A stretch of DNA of 64,000 bases from Anas platyrhynchos (lineage: Eukaryota > Chordata > Aves > Anseriformes > Anatidae). Each line of letters begins with the position of its first letter. Positions within the stretch are counted from its first letter, which is position 1. Shown piece after piece: positions 44,701 through 56,835 of this stretch. Under the pieces are notes generated by a model. It did no database searches and was not told where the DNA came from. It saw only the letters and a list, made by a program, of their open reading frames with translations. The translations under genes and the position numbers were made by a program. The stretch covers positions 9,111,501 to 9,175,500 of the forward strand of contig NC_092602.1 of assembly GCF_047663525.1 (NCBI RefSeq). Reading direction: 5' to 3'.

Positions 44701-45825
44701 AGTGAGAACACTGACATTTGTAATTAGCCAATAAGAAATTAAGTCATACAAAATATAATAACAGTTTATAGAGTTTCATTCTCTGAAGGTCACTGACCTC
44801 TCGCAAAAGACGAATCTCAAGCAGTTCATGATAAGCTTTAGCAGACTCTTCAAACCGGTCATGTTTCTGAAGGTCCAAAGCCTTGTGATACAAAGCAAAA
44901 GCTTCTGCTTCCTGTAGTTTAAAAAGTCAGAACATATTCTGTAGGGTAATTTTATCAAATATAACAACAACATTATTATTTTTAAGCAAAATTTGATTAT
45001 TTCATGCTTTTATTTCACCATTTTTCAGACTAGCTTCTGAAAAGATAGGGTGCCTTTAATAGTACTTACTGCTGCATATTAAGTCTTCACCCAAAAGAAC
45101 ACTAGCCTTACTAACTCAGTACAACTCAACTGAATTTAGGTTGATAAAGGAAGGTTGAAGAGGTAAGTTATTAACAAAACTTTCTTAAGAACAAAAAATT
45201 ATGGATAACCAACCTCTTCAACAAGAGAGGACAAAACTCCTACCCATTATATCACTTCAGAAAACTGTGGGTTTACTTACTTGTGCTTCCTTTGTCTGTG
45301 TTTTATGACTTTTGAAGCTACCTTCATAGTCATCCTCAATTGTGGAGCTTGCGTTTAGTGCTGCAATTCGAATCTAGAATGACAGTTGAGATTCCACAAG
45401 AACCGTTACATCTACACGAGTCTCAGTTTCTCTTGCAAACTGTTTGGTTGGTTGGTTGGTTTTTAAAAAACACTTTACTTGGCAAACACACTATATTGTG
45501 AGGTCCCTGCATAATGCTACAAGAGCTGCAATGAATTTAGGCGTCACTAATACAATATATGCAAATGATAATACATCAAAATCTCTTCCCCAAAGTCAGC
45601 TAAAAACAAAGTTAAAATTTCAAATGTCTTTCGAGTAATAGCTTCCCTAGAAAGCACAAAATATATTACAGGGATGCTTTTCGATTTCTTAAATTTATGA
45701 ATTGCTACAATCACTCTGAAACCAACGATCTCATTATAACAATTTATTCTTTCTTATTTCTCGGAAAGAGAAAGTTTTCAAGTTCCAAAACATCTTGAAC
45801 ACCATGTCAAATAAGCCCTTACCAT
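2489..45825 (-). CDS. CABIN1: CABIN1, calcineurin-binding protein 1 (cain), 5' part, 28 coding exons
   Basis: CABIN1 is a large nuclear scaffold (about 2,200 residues in human). It belongs to the HIRA/UBN1/ASF1a histone H3.3 chaperone complex and represses calcineurin and MEF2. Twenty-eight exons, listed separately, join to 4,734 nt (1,578 codons) with no stop and consistent phases. Each matches the human protein in order, from [11 protein letters not shown]-like residues 2-12 to [11 protein letters not shown] at the left edge. Seen in the translation: TPR-like helical repeats near residues 33-70, 85-160, 610-655 and 1050-1140; a basic bipartite NLS-like cluster around residues 375-405; an acidic run near 425-430; a short Gln run near 862; and a Ser/Pro-rich linker at about 1310-1500. 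All donors are GT, with no U12-type site. Introns not listed separately show no further exon. The calcineurin- and MEF2-binding C-terminus lies outside the window. Confidence 0.96.
2603..9215 (-). other. CABIN1: CABIN1 intron, 6.6 kb
   Basis: The peptide joins directly from THK (exon 27) to NLQW (exon 28) as in human, so no constitutive exon is missing. Content is AT-rich with (TG/T)-rich simple sequence near 3700-3730. No gene or clear mobile element seen. Confidence 0.7.
9216..9553 (-). CDS. CABIN1: CABIN1 coding exon 27 (residues 1428-1540)
   Basis: 338 nt, the longest exon here. The first two thirds is a poorly conserved linker. The end is strongly conserved: [38 protein letters not shown] and TYSKTHK. 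Donor GTGAGC. Confidence 0.95.
10818..10849. repeat. Perfect 16-bp tandem duplication
   Basis: ATGCAAGAATTGATTC is present twice in direct succession in a CABIN1 intron; it looks like a recent replication-slippage duplication. Confidence 0.9.
11955..12137 (-). CDS. CABIN1: CABIN1 coding exon 26 (residues 1367-1427)
   Basis: 183 nt. Encodes [15 protein letters not shown] and LRKTYTEKR, then a segment diverged from human. The donor GTATGC is read within AAAGA|GTATGC; joining to exon 27 gives [15 protein letters not shown], which aligns with the human EERGKNEESLES region. Confidence 0.9.
13904..13947. repeat. T15 / A26 inverted homopolymer pair in a CABIN1 intron
   Basis: A run of 15 T (13904-13918), CTT, then 26 A (13922-13947). 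Able to fold on itself; a likely site of length variation. Confidence 0.9.
14758..14816 (-). mobile_element. CR1 LINE 3'-end fragment, antisense to the plus strand
   Basis: TTCATTTAGGTTGAAAAAGA and ATCACCAAGTCCAACC are the inverted form of the avian CR1 tail that runs TCCAACCTAAATGATTC. About 60 bp, 5'-truncated, within a CABIN1 intron. Confidence 0.75.
16348..16375. repeat. TA-dinucleotide tract
   Basis: Two TA runs joined by AATA, in the 9.1-kb CABIN1 intron. Confidence 0.85.
18716..19015 (-). mobile_element. Old CR1 LINE fragment(s)
   Basis: CATAGAAAAATAGAGATTGG, AAGGAACCTC and AGCTAGTCCA match the inverted CR1 3' end. Farther on, CCATCCCAGTTTTCTC and TCCTCATGGCTCATGT resemble more internal CR1 3' sequence in the same orientation. 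The stretch between is too diverged to call, so the limits are approximate. Confidence 0.55.
21252..21430 (-). CDS. CABIN1: CABIN1 coding exon 25 (residues 1307-1366)
   Basis: 179 nt. Encodes [34 protein letters not shown] and [10 protein letters not shown], the start of the Ser/Pro-rich linker. GTACAG donor; the codon is completed across a 9.1-kb intron to give PDERSQDS (human PDDRSQDS). Confidence 0.94.
21955..22106 (-). CDS. CABIN1: CABIN1 coding exon 24 (residues 1257-1306)
   Basis: 152 nt. Encodes [19 protein letters not shown] and [17 protein letters not shown]. Donor GTGAGT. Confidence 0.95.
22766..23026 (-). CDS. CABIN1: CABIN1 coding exon 23 (residues 1170-1256)
   Basis: 261 nt, phase 0. 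Encodes [19 protein letters not shown] and [19 protein letters not shown]. One of the most conserved blocks in the window. Its first codon is ATG, but the frame continues from exon 22, so it is not taken as a start. Confidence 0.96.
23695..23757. repeat. (TA)n(TATG)n compound microsatellite
   Basis: About 22 TA units running into TATG/TGTA tetramers, in the intron between CABIN1 exons 22 and 23. Confidence 0.95.
24310..24571 (-). CDS. CABIN1: CABIN1 coding exon 22 (residues 1082-1169, TPR)
   Basis: 262 nt. Encodes [20 protein letters not shown] and [19 protein letters not shown], the sixth human TPR, and ends ELPPEVVQQ. Donor GTGGGA. Confidence 0.96.
26183..26328 (-). CDS. CABIN1: CABIN1 coding exon 21 (residues 1034-1081, TPR)
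   Basis: 146 nt. Encodes [20 protein letters not shown] and [11 protein letters not shown], matching the fifth annotated human TPR. Ends two bases into an Arg codon completed by exon 22. Donor GTCAGT. Confidence 0.95.
26688..26894 (-). CDS. CABIN1: CABIN1 coding exon 20 (residues 965-1033)
   Basis: 207 nt, phase 0. Encodes [39 protein letters not shown] and [10 protein letters not shown]. Donor GTATAA. Confidence 0.96.
28211..28372 (-). CDS. CABIN1: CABIN1 coding exon 19 (residues 911-964)
   Basis: 162 nt, phase 0. Encodes [20 protein letters not shown] and [20 protein letters not shown]. Donor GTAAGA. Confidence 0.95.
28373..32076 (-). other. CABIN1: CABIN1 intron, 3.7 kb
   Basis: AT-rich intron between exons 18 and 19. 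The end next to exon 18 contains a degraded CR1 tail. Nothing else recognisable. Confidence 0.7.
31992..32068 (+). mobile_element. Degraded CR1 LINE 3' tail next to the CABIN1 exon 18 donor
   Basis: GGTGTTGGCCAGATGATTTA, GAGAGGTTCTTTCCAAGC and a decayed TCCTACAATG match the CR1 tail (gttggact.agatgat...ggtc.cttccaacc...attctatg). The remnant octamer ends about eight bases from the CABIN1 exon 18 boundary. Confidence 0.65.
32077..32192 (-). CDS. CABIN1: CABIN1 coding exon 18 (residues 872-910)
   Basis: 116 nt. Encodes [20 protein letters not shown] and [15 protein letters not shown], near identical to human. The GTAAGT donor sits about eight bases from a degraded CR1 tail. Confidence 0.96.
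32437..32590 (-). CDS. CABIN1: CABIN1 coding exon 17 (residues 821-871, short Gln run)
   Basis: 154 nt. Encodes [20 protein letters not shown] and a [11 protein letters not shown] stretch in which human has an interrupted Gln run. The internal ATG (DCSM) is not a start, because the frame continues from exon 16. Donor GTAATT. Confidence 0.95.
33279..33515 (-). CDS. CABIN1: CABIN1 coding exon 16 (residues 742-820)
   Basis: 237 nt, phase 0. Encodes [20 protein letters not shown], then [15 protein letters not shown] and a Ser-rich loop, ending TTNLIQ. Donor GTAACC. Confidence 0.95.
34554..34748 (-). CDS. CABIN1: CABIN1 coding exon 15 (residues 677-741)
   Basis: 195 nt, phase 0. Encodes [20 protein letters not shown] and [17 protein letters not shown]. 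Donor GTTTGT, again off-consensus. Confidence 0.96.
35487..35633 (-). CDS. CABIN1: CABIN1 coding exon 14 (residues 628-676)
   Basis: 147 nt. Encodes [17 protein letters not shown], the second half of the TPR from exon 13, and [15 protein letters not shown]. Donor GTAAGA. Confidence 0.96.
36243..36430 (-). CDS. CABIN1: CABIN1 coding exon 13 (residues 565-627)
   Basis: 188 nt. Encodes [29 protein letters not shown] and [12 protein letters not shown], the last beginning a TPR that continues in exon 14. Donor GTTTGT is off-consensus at +3 to +5. Confidence 0.95.
36667..36745 (-). CDS. CABIN1: CABIN1 coding exon 12 (residues 539-564)
   Basis: 79 nt, the shortest fully coding exon here. Encodes [19 protein letters not shown], near identical to human. 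Acceptor TTTTGCAG, donor GTGAGA. Confidence 0.95.
37934..38151 (-). CDS. CABIN1: CABIN1 coding exon 11 (residues 466-538)
   Basis: 218 nt. Encodes [20 protein letters not shown] and [18 protein letters not shown], both highly conserved, and ends SNQHIK at phase 0. Donor GTAATG. Confidence 0.96.
38537..38673 (-). CDS. CABIN1: CABIN1 coding exon 10 (residues 420-465)
   Basis: 137 nt. Joined to exon 9 it reads [20 protein letters not shown], an acidic run, then [12 protein letters not shown]. Donor GTAAGG. Confidence 0.94.
38876..38928. repeat. Local direct repeat, 17 bp twice
   Basis: CATTGTCTTCTAATTGT occurs near 38876 and again near 38912, with a partial third copy between them. Intronic. 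Confidence 0.8.
39149..39317 (-). CDS. CABIN1: CABIN1 coding exon 9 (residues 364-419, basic NLS-like cluster)
   Basis: 169 nt. Contains [20 protein letters not shown] and [14 protein letters not shown]. Two basic clusters about ten residues apart look like a bipartite nuclear localisation signal, fitting the nuclear role of the protein. The localisation role is inferred. Confidence 0.95.
40348..40631 (-). CDS. CABIN1: CABIN1 coding exon 8 (residues 269-363)
   Basis: 284 nt. The conserved start [18 protein letters not shown] and GKRIDLSEY are followed by a fast-evolving Ser/Thr/Pro/Val linker that is alignable to human but diverged. Donor GTGAGC. Confidence 0.95.
41706..41855 (-). CDS. CABIN1: CABIN1 coding exon 7 (residues 219-268)
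   Basis: 150 nt. Encodes [15 protein letters not shown] and [13 protein letters not shown], ending PIPFF with two bases carried into the next exon. Donor GTAGGT follows TTCAC. Confidence 0.95.
42715..42844 (-). CDS. CABIN1: CABIN1 coding exon 6 (residues 176-218)
   Basis: 130 nt, no long open frame around it. Joined to exon 5 it gives [17 protein letters not shown], then [19 protein letters not shown]. Start phase +2, end phase 2; donor GTGGGT. Confidence 0.94.
44044..44224 (-). CDS. CABIN1: CABIN1 coding exon 5 (residues 116-175, TPR 2-3)
   Basis: 181 nt. Contains [13 protein letters not shown] and [20 protein letters not shown], the third TPR and nearly identical to human. Ends one base into a codon at a consensus GTAAGT donor. 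Confidence 0.96.
44491..44625 (-). CDS. CABIN1: CABIN1 coding exon 4 (residues 71-115)
   Basis: 135 nt, phase 0. Contains [11 protein letters not shown] and [19 protein letters not shown], which form the start of the second TPR. Donor GTACAG is weak after the fourth base, but the peptide continues in frame in the next exon. Confidence 0.95.
44798..44911 (-). CDS. CABIN1: CABIN1 coding exon 3 (residues 33-70, first TPR)
   Basis: 114 nt, phase 0. Translation begins [20 protein letters not shown], a typical TPR helix A/B pattern and close to human CABIN1. Donor GTCAGT. Confidence 0.95.
45281..45373 (-). CDS. CABIN1: CABIN1 coding exon 2 (residues 2-32)
   Basis: 93 nt, phase 0 at both ends. Encodes the conserved N-terminus [15 protein letters not shown], then a Ser/Lys-rich stretch. 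Acceptor CTAG, donor GTAAGT. Confidence 0.95.
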
Positions 45826-45878
45826 GTTTGTAAATATTCACGCTGTCCTTCTCCAGGATTAGCAGGGAGTGCTAAACA
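45823..45878 (-). CDS. CABIN1: CABIN1 start exon: 53 nt of 5' UTR plus the initiator ATG
   Basis: The acceptor is preceded by a pyrimidine-rich stretch ending TTTTCTAG. The exon ends exactly with ATG followed by the donor GTAAGG, so only one codon (45823-45825) is contributed. The next exon starts ATTCGAATTGCAGC, giving M-I-R-I-A-A as in human CABIN1. The -3 base is A, a favourable start context. The AT-G|GT arrangement makes the start codon part of the splice donor. Confidence 0.85.
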
Positions 45879-47392
45879 CTAGAAAATCTGGAAAGCAAAT
45901 TGGATTAGAATATTTATTCCATCCATAAAGGAAGCATTCAGAAGTAAAAGACAGGCTAGATTTACTTTAAGCAATAACCAATTAACTGTCCTACATCACC
46001 CTGCCCTCTCCATGCCAAGAGACAAATTGCCCTACCACGTAAAAAAACCATTAAAGTTAAAATTAACTAAGGACAGAGAATAAACTACAAAGTTAAGCAC
46101 GCTCATTACTTCAGGATGGCTTTCCTGGTGGTGATGGGGTAGGGGAAGCACTGGCAACGTAGTTAAAGCTGTAAGGTTATTTGGTTAGCATATATTGAAT
46201 TAACCCACATTCTAGTAACCTTAAAACATGAATCCCTGAAACGACAAAAAACTCACACAGGAAAAGCTTCTTGTGTACATTGGCATTACATGAGCATGAA
46301 TCACTACAGCTTATGAAATTTCTCTCCCATTAATTAAAAAACATAGAACTTTTCCTGTACCTTTCATCTGCAGCACAAAGCAGGGTGCTCTCTCAAGTCT
46401 CTAAGAATCAGCAAGTGCCATGGTTTCTAGAACAGGAAAAGAAAAAATGGAAAAGCCACCCAAGTCCCGTTACTTTGCAGCAGATCACAGTGGCTACTCA
46501 TTACTCAAAATACTGTCTGCACCTAGAAATTCTTCTGACTTAAAATGTTTTATTACTGCTATCCCTGTTACAAGTTACAGCCACTGCATACGCACTTAGA
46601 CCTTTTATTTTTATACATTTCTAGAAATTGAACTTTTACTAACTAGTATTTCTTCATTCTGCAGGAGAGCTACTAATATTTTCTGTCTTTTTACCATTGA
46701 TAAGAAGCTTGAAAGGGAAAATACAGATTATAAGTGTGAAAGTTGTTTTTCCACAGAATTAAACCCAAATTTATATTCTATAAACTGCTTGAAACATGTT
46801 AGCAAAAGCAAAACACTATGGAGTTTTGTGTGGCTTTTTTTAAAGAAAAAAAAAAAGCTTCACTGTTATGTATAAAGCCTTTCCATCAACTGAAACAGAG
46901 ATGACACATGCAGAACAGGCTAAAAACTGTCTTTAATATTGGAGACCACATTAATAGAAGAATAATTCCAAAATTAACCGCAGCAGGAAGTAGTGGGAGT
47001 TTTGAAGTATAAATTGAATTCATACATTATCACGATTAATTCTGCTTGTAGAAAAAAATGTGCTTTTTCATTAATTTCATCAGTTCAGCAGGTACTTTGT
47101 TTGCCCACACACTATTTACTTTACCTGCAGCTAAATCAGACTGACAACTACACAGCAATAAAGCATTTTTCCTTTTAAGTCACTCACTGAACATTAATAA
47201 AACATCAAAGACAATAATCCCTTGTCTATATTGCACATGTAGAAAATACATGCAGAGACTAATGGTATCTCTTTTCAAAAGTATTGAACGCCCCAGGTTT
47301 TGACAGAAAGTGCAGACACGACATCTAAGCAAATAAGGCTGTACGATCAAATCAATTAGATATTTAAACTGAGGATTTTTAAGTTCACTTAC

Positions 47393-47528
47393 AAATACGC
47401 CCATCTGCAGAAACGCATTCGATGCCTTTGCTGAATCACATAGTCTTGTTCAAGGCTGTACCAAAGTCAACAGTAAAGTCTACAATCAGTAGTTTACTTC
47501 CACGGCTGGACTGCCAATGAGACTGCAA
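47393..47528 (-). other. CABIN1: CABIN1 probable 5' UTR exon
   Basis: A 136-nt segment bounded by an acceptor with a good pyrimidine tract (TGTTTCCTTGCCTTTTCTGTAG) split here as a tract plus AG, and a GTAAGT donor. It lies between the CpG island and the start exon, as expected for a non-coding leader exon. It carries three ATGs, all out of frame with CABIN1, including an ATG directly followed by TGA at 47436-47441. The exon is inferred from splice signals only. Confidence 0.5.
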
Positions 47529-48516
47529 CTACAGAAAAGGCAAGGAAACAATTTTAATTCTACTTTAGTTTAAATGAGAAGTTTGTGACAAATATTTAGC
47601 AGCTCTCCTCTCTGGTGGTCACAAATTGAGACCACAAAACCAAACATAGCGCAATGCCGCTGGAAACAGGACAAAGACGCAACCTTCATACAGCTTTTAC
47701 ACTGCTATGCTAGGCAAGTGGGGTTTGGGGCTTTTTAAGCCAGGCACTGGATGTGCACGTTATCCTGACTGCGGACTGAGTTACAACAGCCTCAGAATAT
47801 CTCAGAATAAACTTAAGTCACAATAAGAACTTTCGGAGCAACATAGCAACATCAGTTAGGTGGGGAAAAACAATCAGTCCAAACCACAAAACTTTACAAT
47901 CAGCTTGAAATCTTTCAGTTGCAAGAGTGTCTTTGCTATTAAACTGTGGTTATTACAGGTGAACACGTTTCTAAAAGGCAACAATAACCATTAAAGCCTC
48001 TTGACTTTAAAATCTTCTCTTTTTCCCTTAGTAGGTTAAAACTTAGGTAAAAATTTCAAGCGACTCTTGTTCCCAATTATCCGTAACATCCTTTGGGTGA
48101 TTATTTATTTCGAAACCAGAAACAAAGGGAGTAACCTGGTATTTCCTGGCATCTTTTATTGTTGCTGTACACAGAATTATACACTGTAAATACGTGTTTG
48201 TTTAAAGAAGGCTTGGGGTTTGGGTGATTTTTTGTTTTCTGTTTGTTTTAACACCGCAAAGCTCACCTCTGCCGCATTTTAGCGACAGCTGCTTTCACTG
48301 AAACGCGGTAACTCTCCGCAAACCGGAGCGGGGACACCTCTCCCACTGCTCGCCACACTCCCCTGCCCGCAGGGTGGCCCAGGAAGGGCTGGGAGGCAGC
48401 CGGGGGAGGGGAGGAGCCCCCGTTTACCTTCAGGGTGCCCTCAGGGAGCGGGGCAGGAGAGGCCCCGCCGCGCCGGGCCAGGCCAGACTCGGCTCAGCCG
48501 CCCTCAGCGCCGGGCT

Positions 48517-48547
48517 GGGCAGGGCAGGGCAGGGCACGGCAGGGCAG
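48517..48547. repeat. GGGCA pentamer tract in the CABIN1 CpG island
   Basis: About six imperfect tandem copies of (A)GGGC/GGGCA on the plus strand, one interrupted by C. The tract lies inside the likely first-exon region, just upstream of the 48591 donor. Confidence 0.7.
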
Positions 48548-48743
48548 CCCCTCACGGCCCCCCGGGGGCTGTGGCGGAGGGGACACTCACCTGGCAGGGC
48601 CGCCCCGCTGCCCCGAGCAGCCGTCGGGCCGCAGCCGCCGCGGGGCTCCCGGAGCGGCTCCCTCAGGACAGCGGCGGCCGCCGCCTCCTCAGCGATCTCC
48701 ACAGCAACCGCCCCGGAACCCGTCGCCAACAAAGCGGCCGCTG

Positions 48744-48777
48744 ATTGGGCCAGGGAGCGTTCCCTCAGCCAACCAAT
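48744..48777. promoter_or_regulatory. Inverted pair of CCAAT boxes (NF-Y type)
   Basis: ATTGG at 48744-48748 and CCAAT at 48773-48777 face opposite ways, about three helical turns apart, at the upstream edge of the CABIN1 CpG island. Paired CCAAT motifs are common NF-Y sites in TATA-less housekeeping promoters. Confidence 0.55.
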
Positions 48778-48899
48778 GGGAAGGGGGGGAGAAGGCGGGC
48801 GGGAACGCGCTGCCCCGTCGTCAGGGGCGCTGCGGCCGTTGGGGGGTTTAGAAAAGCGCCCAAAGTGCCCGGTTTTGCCTCAGATTCCCTGTGGGGATA

Positions 48900-51800
48900 G
48901 CTAGAGATGGAAACGTGCTTTTACGTGGCTGAGATAGGGGAGGTTTTCCTGTGCGATAGCATGATAATGATGTGAAGCAGTGATTTCAGGCAAACAGTTT
49001 GCTAAGGCAACTGCTTGTGGAAACAAATAATTAGAAGTAATATGATATTGCCATCAATTTCAGAGAGCAGGTGTATTACCTACAGCACTCACGAAGGCTC
49101 CTTGTGAGGAAAGCACCTGAGCATGCACAGGCTGTGAAGAACACGCTCAAGCCTCACACAATTAGTGGCATATAATCACGTCTAAAGTCACTGATTGTTA
49201 AAATGAGTCCACCCCACACTGCTCAAGTTAAGCACGATCTCAAGCGTTTCACTGAATTAGCACCTCCCTTCGTTTTCGTTAGATGTCTAGCAGGGTAGTT
49301 AGCATCATTAATTTTAGCTACAAACTGCATAAGCAGGAAAATCAGTTTGGGGAAACCCTTAATATGCACACAACATAAGAAGAAGCTGTGTGTTGGCTTG
49401 GCACAGTTCAGACTGAAGCATTTCACAAGTTTTTGTACTGTAATCTCCCTTTTGGTAAAGAAACACCTCAGGGCTGGGGTGAAATTTTACATACAGGAGT
49501 ATGTAAATATACTTGAAATATGCATTGTGGGAGAAAATACTGGCCATCTTTCCATCTAAGAACGGGGTTGCCATCCACATACATTGCAGTACCACACCAT
49601 TGTGCTTGCAGAGTAATTTCCACTGCTATCATGATTTTGTAATACTTTTCTGACAGAAGTGCCCTTCAGGGTGTCACTGGTCCTCTGTCTTGTGTAAATA
49701 CACAGAAAGGTTGTCCTTGCTTCAAAGGCCTTGATGCTAAGAAATAGTTACACAGTCTTCAAAACCAGGTCATTACCTTTGAATATGCAAACATGCCTAC
49801 ACAGTGATCTCAAACAAACCAACAGAGGCCACTTCTGGGAGCAGAGATATTTATCAGTTTTGGAAGGTTAAGCCTGGGAAGTTACAGATGTCAGTACAAC
49901 GGTTAAAAAAAAATTACTATGGCTGGGAGATATTAAATCCAGATGACAGGCAGACTCCATACCATGGAAGCAGGACAATGTACACATAGCATTCAAGGGA
50001 AGGAGATTTTATAACATTAATTTTGAATGATAGATAAGAGTGGTATATCTAATTTACTCTAACCAACAAATATAAGCAACAGAGATGTGAGAAAACATTT
50101 CCTGCTTCTAGAGGCTTGTGCGCATACTCTAGCCCACATAACGCCCCTCAGCGTATCTTTAAAGGCCTAAAATAATACACTAAGCTAATCTAAAATTAGC
50201 TCAGTGTAAGAAAAATAGCCCATCTATTTACATCAACATGAACATAAGAACTATACTCAGTACCAACAGTTCATGAAAGAAAACAGCCAGTAGCAAGTTT
50301 ATAGACTATCAGCATCTCTTTCTGCACCGACAGTCCCCAGCACCAGAAGTATTAAATTGGCTCAGGCCAAGACAAAAAAAATTCATAACCAAAGTTGTTC
50401 CCTTGATTAATATTTTAACTGCTCTCATAAAAAAAGCTCTATGAAACGTAAAATTGTCAAGCTGGTTATTAACCCAGCACTTCCACTGTGATTTTACAGT
50501 TTTCCAGGATGTTTTGTCAGACTAGACCAGAATGCAGCTATGACATGTAAACAGGTAGGAAAGTCACATTTAACCTCTAAGGATCCTTTTATTGAGACAT
50601 CTTTACATGGTGTACTCTTCCAAGCTTTCCCTCCTTTATCTCTCTCTGCCTGGTCAGTTCCGCAGTGCTGGGAAAGACAAGTCCCAGGGCAACAGCTAAC
50701 ACGGGGCACAGCGGACGGTGAGAGGAAGGCACAAAGCCTGCAGTAATGCCCAGCAGTGGTCAACGCTGCACAAACAAGCAGAGCTGGGGTACAGGTCAGA
50801 ACAGGTTTCTGTTATGGAAATGAAGGCTTTGGCAAGAATTTCTGCTTGCTCCTTCAAGGCACAGAAGTACCTCCAGGAAACAGTTTGCGTTTGCGGATCA
50901 GGATTAAAGCTGCATAGTTCTCTGCATTTCAGAGTATTCACCTAAAGCTGGTCAAGCTCTTTTACACCATAGTGGCATAACCAGGGCTGCCCACCTTCTT
51001 CCCTGCAACAAAGTACATCTGAGTTACATGTATTTCGTATTCAGTTCACCTGTTTATTACCTAGTTTCAAAAACATTTAGTTGAAGAGACCTGAGAAAAT
51101 GCAGAGACCTGGGCAGCCAAGTATCTATCTCTAAGCACTGAGACCTATGAAAACAAAAGCCACACTAAGCCAATAACTGATGCTTACCAAAAGAGGTTCT
51201 GATAAATTTTATTAATCAGAGGTGTGGGCCCCCCAGTGGCCCTGAATGAGATTTTGCAAACATAGAAGATATTTAAGCTGTATAGGGAATAGCTAACCTC
51301 TAATGGTAATTAGAGAGGATATTTTCAACTATATTGAGACATAAACAAATAAAAATCTATTCAGAATTATGAAGGAATGCAGAAGTACTCTTCAGCCTTG
51401 TGTTTCCACGGACCTCCACGCTCTTAGCTCCTCTGTGCCTCCGTGTCTGGTACCTGACAAAGTCACAAAGCGGAAGGGAAACTGATTAAAGTTTTCATTA
51501 TCAGTGGACGGCCGAGATAACATTATACATGAAAAGTACAGTGCTTTTGTTTTAATAAAATACCATTCACATTCCAGTTACAGAGTGATGGAGCATGCAG
51601 GTCCTACAAACCAAAACGCTTCCATTCAGAGTGAAGTGCAACAACAGCTGAAGTTGTAAGGGCCCAGGCCCAATAGGCAGAGCGCTGTCACTGTGCTAAG
51701 TCACCTGTGTACAGCTACAGCAGCCCCTCCACAGAGGACAGCGGGCTGAAAACTTCAGCCACAGGGCACAGTGAGATGCGGAAACTTCCCTAAACTCCCT

Positions 51801-52654
51801 GTAACAGTGGGGCAAGGAAAAGTATTTTGAACAGCTGGGTAAATGACAGGGATTAAATCTAGCGGTAGCAGAACCTTCAAAACATTTTCCTGTGGCACAG
51901 TGCAATTCTTGACAAGCAGCTGCCTCCTCTGCACACTGCCATTGCCACACAAATATTCAGCCACGAAAATTCTGTGGACAAATGAAACTTTGTGGGAGCA
52001 GTCACTGGCTGCTGGCCATGGTAGACCACGGAGCACAAAATCTGACATGAGCCTTAAATAAACAATGAAATAAATGCAAAAACCTCCCTCCCAGTAATCA
52101 CATCCACAAAGGGTTGTTGGGGAGCCTGAAAATAGAAGAACTTGAAGGGATGTCCCAGGTCTCCTCAACCAGCCCAAGAGCCTTCTGCTGCCACAGGGAA
52201 ACAGAAAATAGAATCTTTCTGCATTGCTAAGTATGAGGAAATCTGGAAAAACTGGAGGACCTCTGTGATTCTCAACACAACCGGATGTGTTCTGAATTTA
52301 AACAAGCTTTGCACTGCTACAAGGAGCTTTGTCTAGGCCTGGTAAGCATGGCCATCACCAGACTGCTAATGGCAAAACCAGAGGGTGAGTTTTTTGCTCT
52401 CCAGCAACAGGCAGCTGGAGAGCCTTTGGGCTACAGGACAGGCTTGAGATAAAGACCTCAAATTATTCTAATAAAATCAGTACAGCTGATTGCAACAGTC
52501 TTCAGCTTTATAGGTACAGGCTGCAAAGACAGAATCGAATCACACAGGTGAGAGTGCAGGACTACTAGAGCTACAAGAGGAGACAAGTTAAGTGGAGCTG
52601 GTCACCTCTAGGTTGTCTTCATCATTGCTTCTTTCCCACGGGCTGCTCGAGGGA
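48900..52654. other. Intergenic region, CABIN1 promoter to DDT 3' end
   Basis: No exon, RNA gene or clear repeat recognised. It should contain the DDT 3' UTR and polyadenylation site. On the minus strand the nearest AATAAA is far away (51208-51213); a TATAAA variant lies at 52507-52512, about 145 nt after the stop. Open frames here show no family resemblance. Confidence 0.6.
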
Positions 52655-56682
<4,028 letters not shown>

Positions 56683-56688
56683 TTTAAT
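56683..56688 (-). promoter_or_regulatory. GSTT1: Possible GSTT1 polyadenylation signal (ATTAAA)
   Basis: ATTAAA on the minus strand about 210 nt after the stop. It is the commonest variant signal. The nearest AATAAA is about 1 kb downstream. Confidence 0.3.
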
Positions 56689-56835
56689 GTTTCAGGTCTT
56701 AAAACTTCCTCAGCTACCACCCCCAAAGATGCAGGGAAGTCTTGGTGAAGTGGCAGAGGACACCCTGCAATTTCTGTGTAAGAATTACAGTGTTCTTTCC
56801 AGTTACATGTAGAGCTGGATATCAGAGAAGTTTGC

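Larger units (their letters stand above)
48260..48850 (-). promoter_or_regulatory. CABIN1: CABIN1 CpG-island promoter with first-exon donors
   Basis: This is an abrupt GC- and CpG-rich block between AT-rich flanks, upstream of the CABIN1 leader. On the minus strand it has three consensus-like donors: after 48591 (CAG|GTGAGT, best), 48428 (GAAG|GTAAAC) and 48267 (GAG|GTGAGC). A pair of CCAAT boxes lies at 48744-48748 (minus strand) and 48773-48777 (plus strand), with a GC-box-like GGGCGGG near 48797. No TATA box is evident. Transcription probably starts about 48600-48720, by inference. Confidence 0.75.

Noticed and set aside
48374-48904. 176-codon plus-strand frame and overlapping frames at the CABIN1 promoter
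   Set aside because: GC-rich composition removes stops by chance. The protein is low-complexity Gly/Ala/Arg/Pro and lies over promoter signals.
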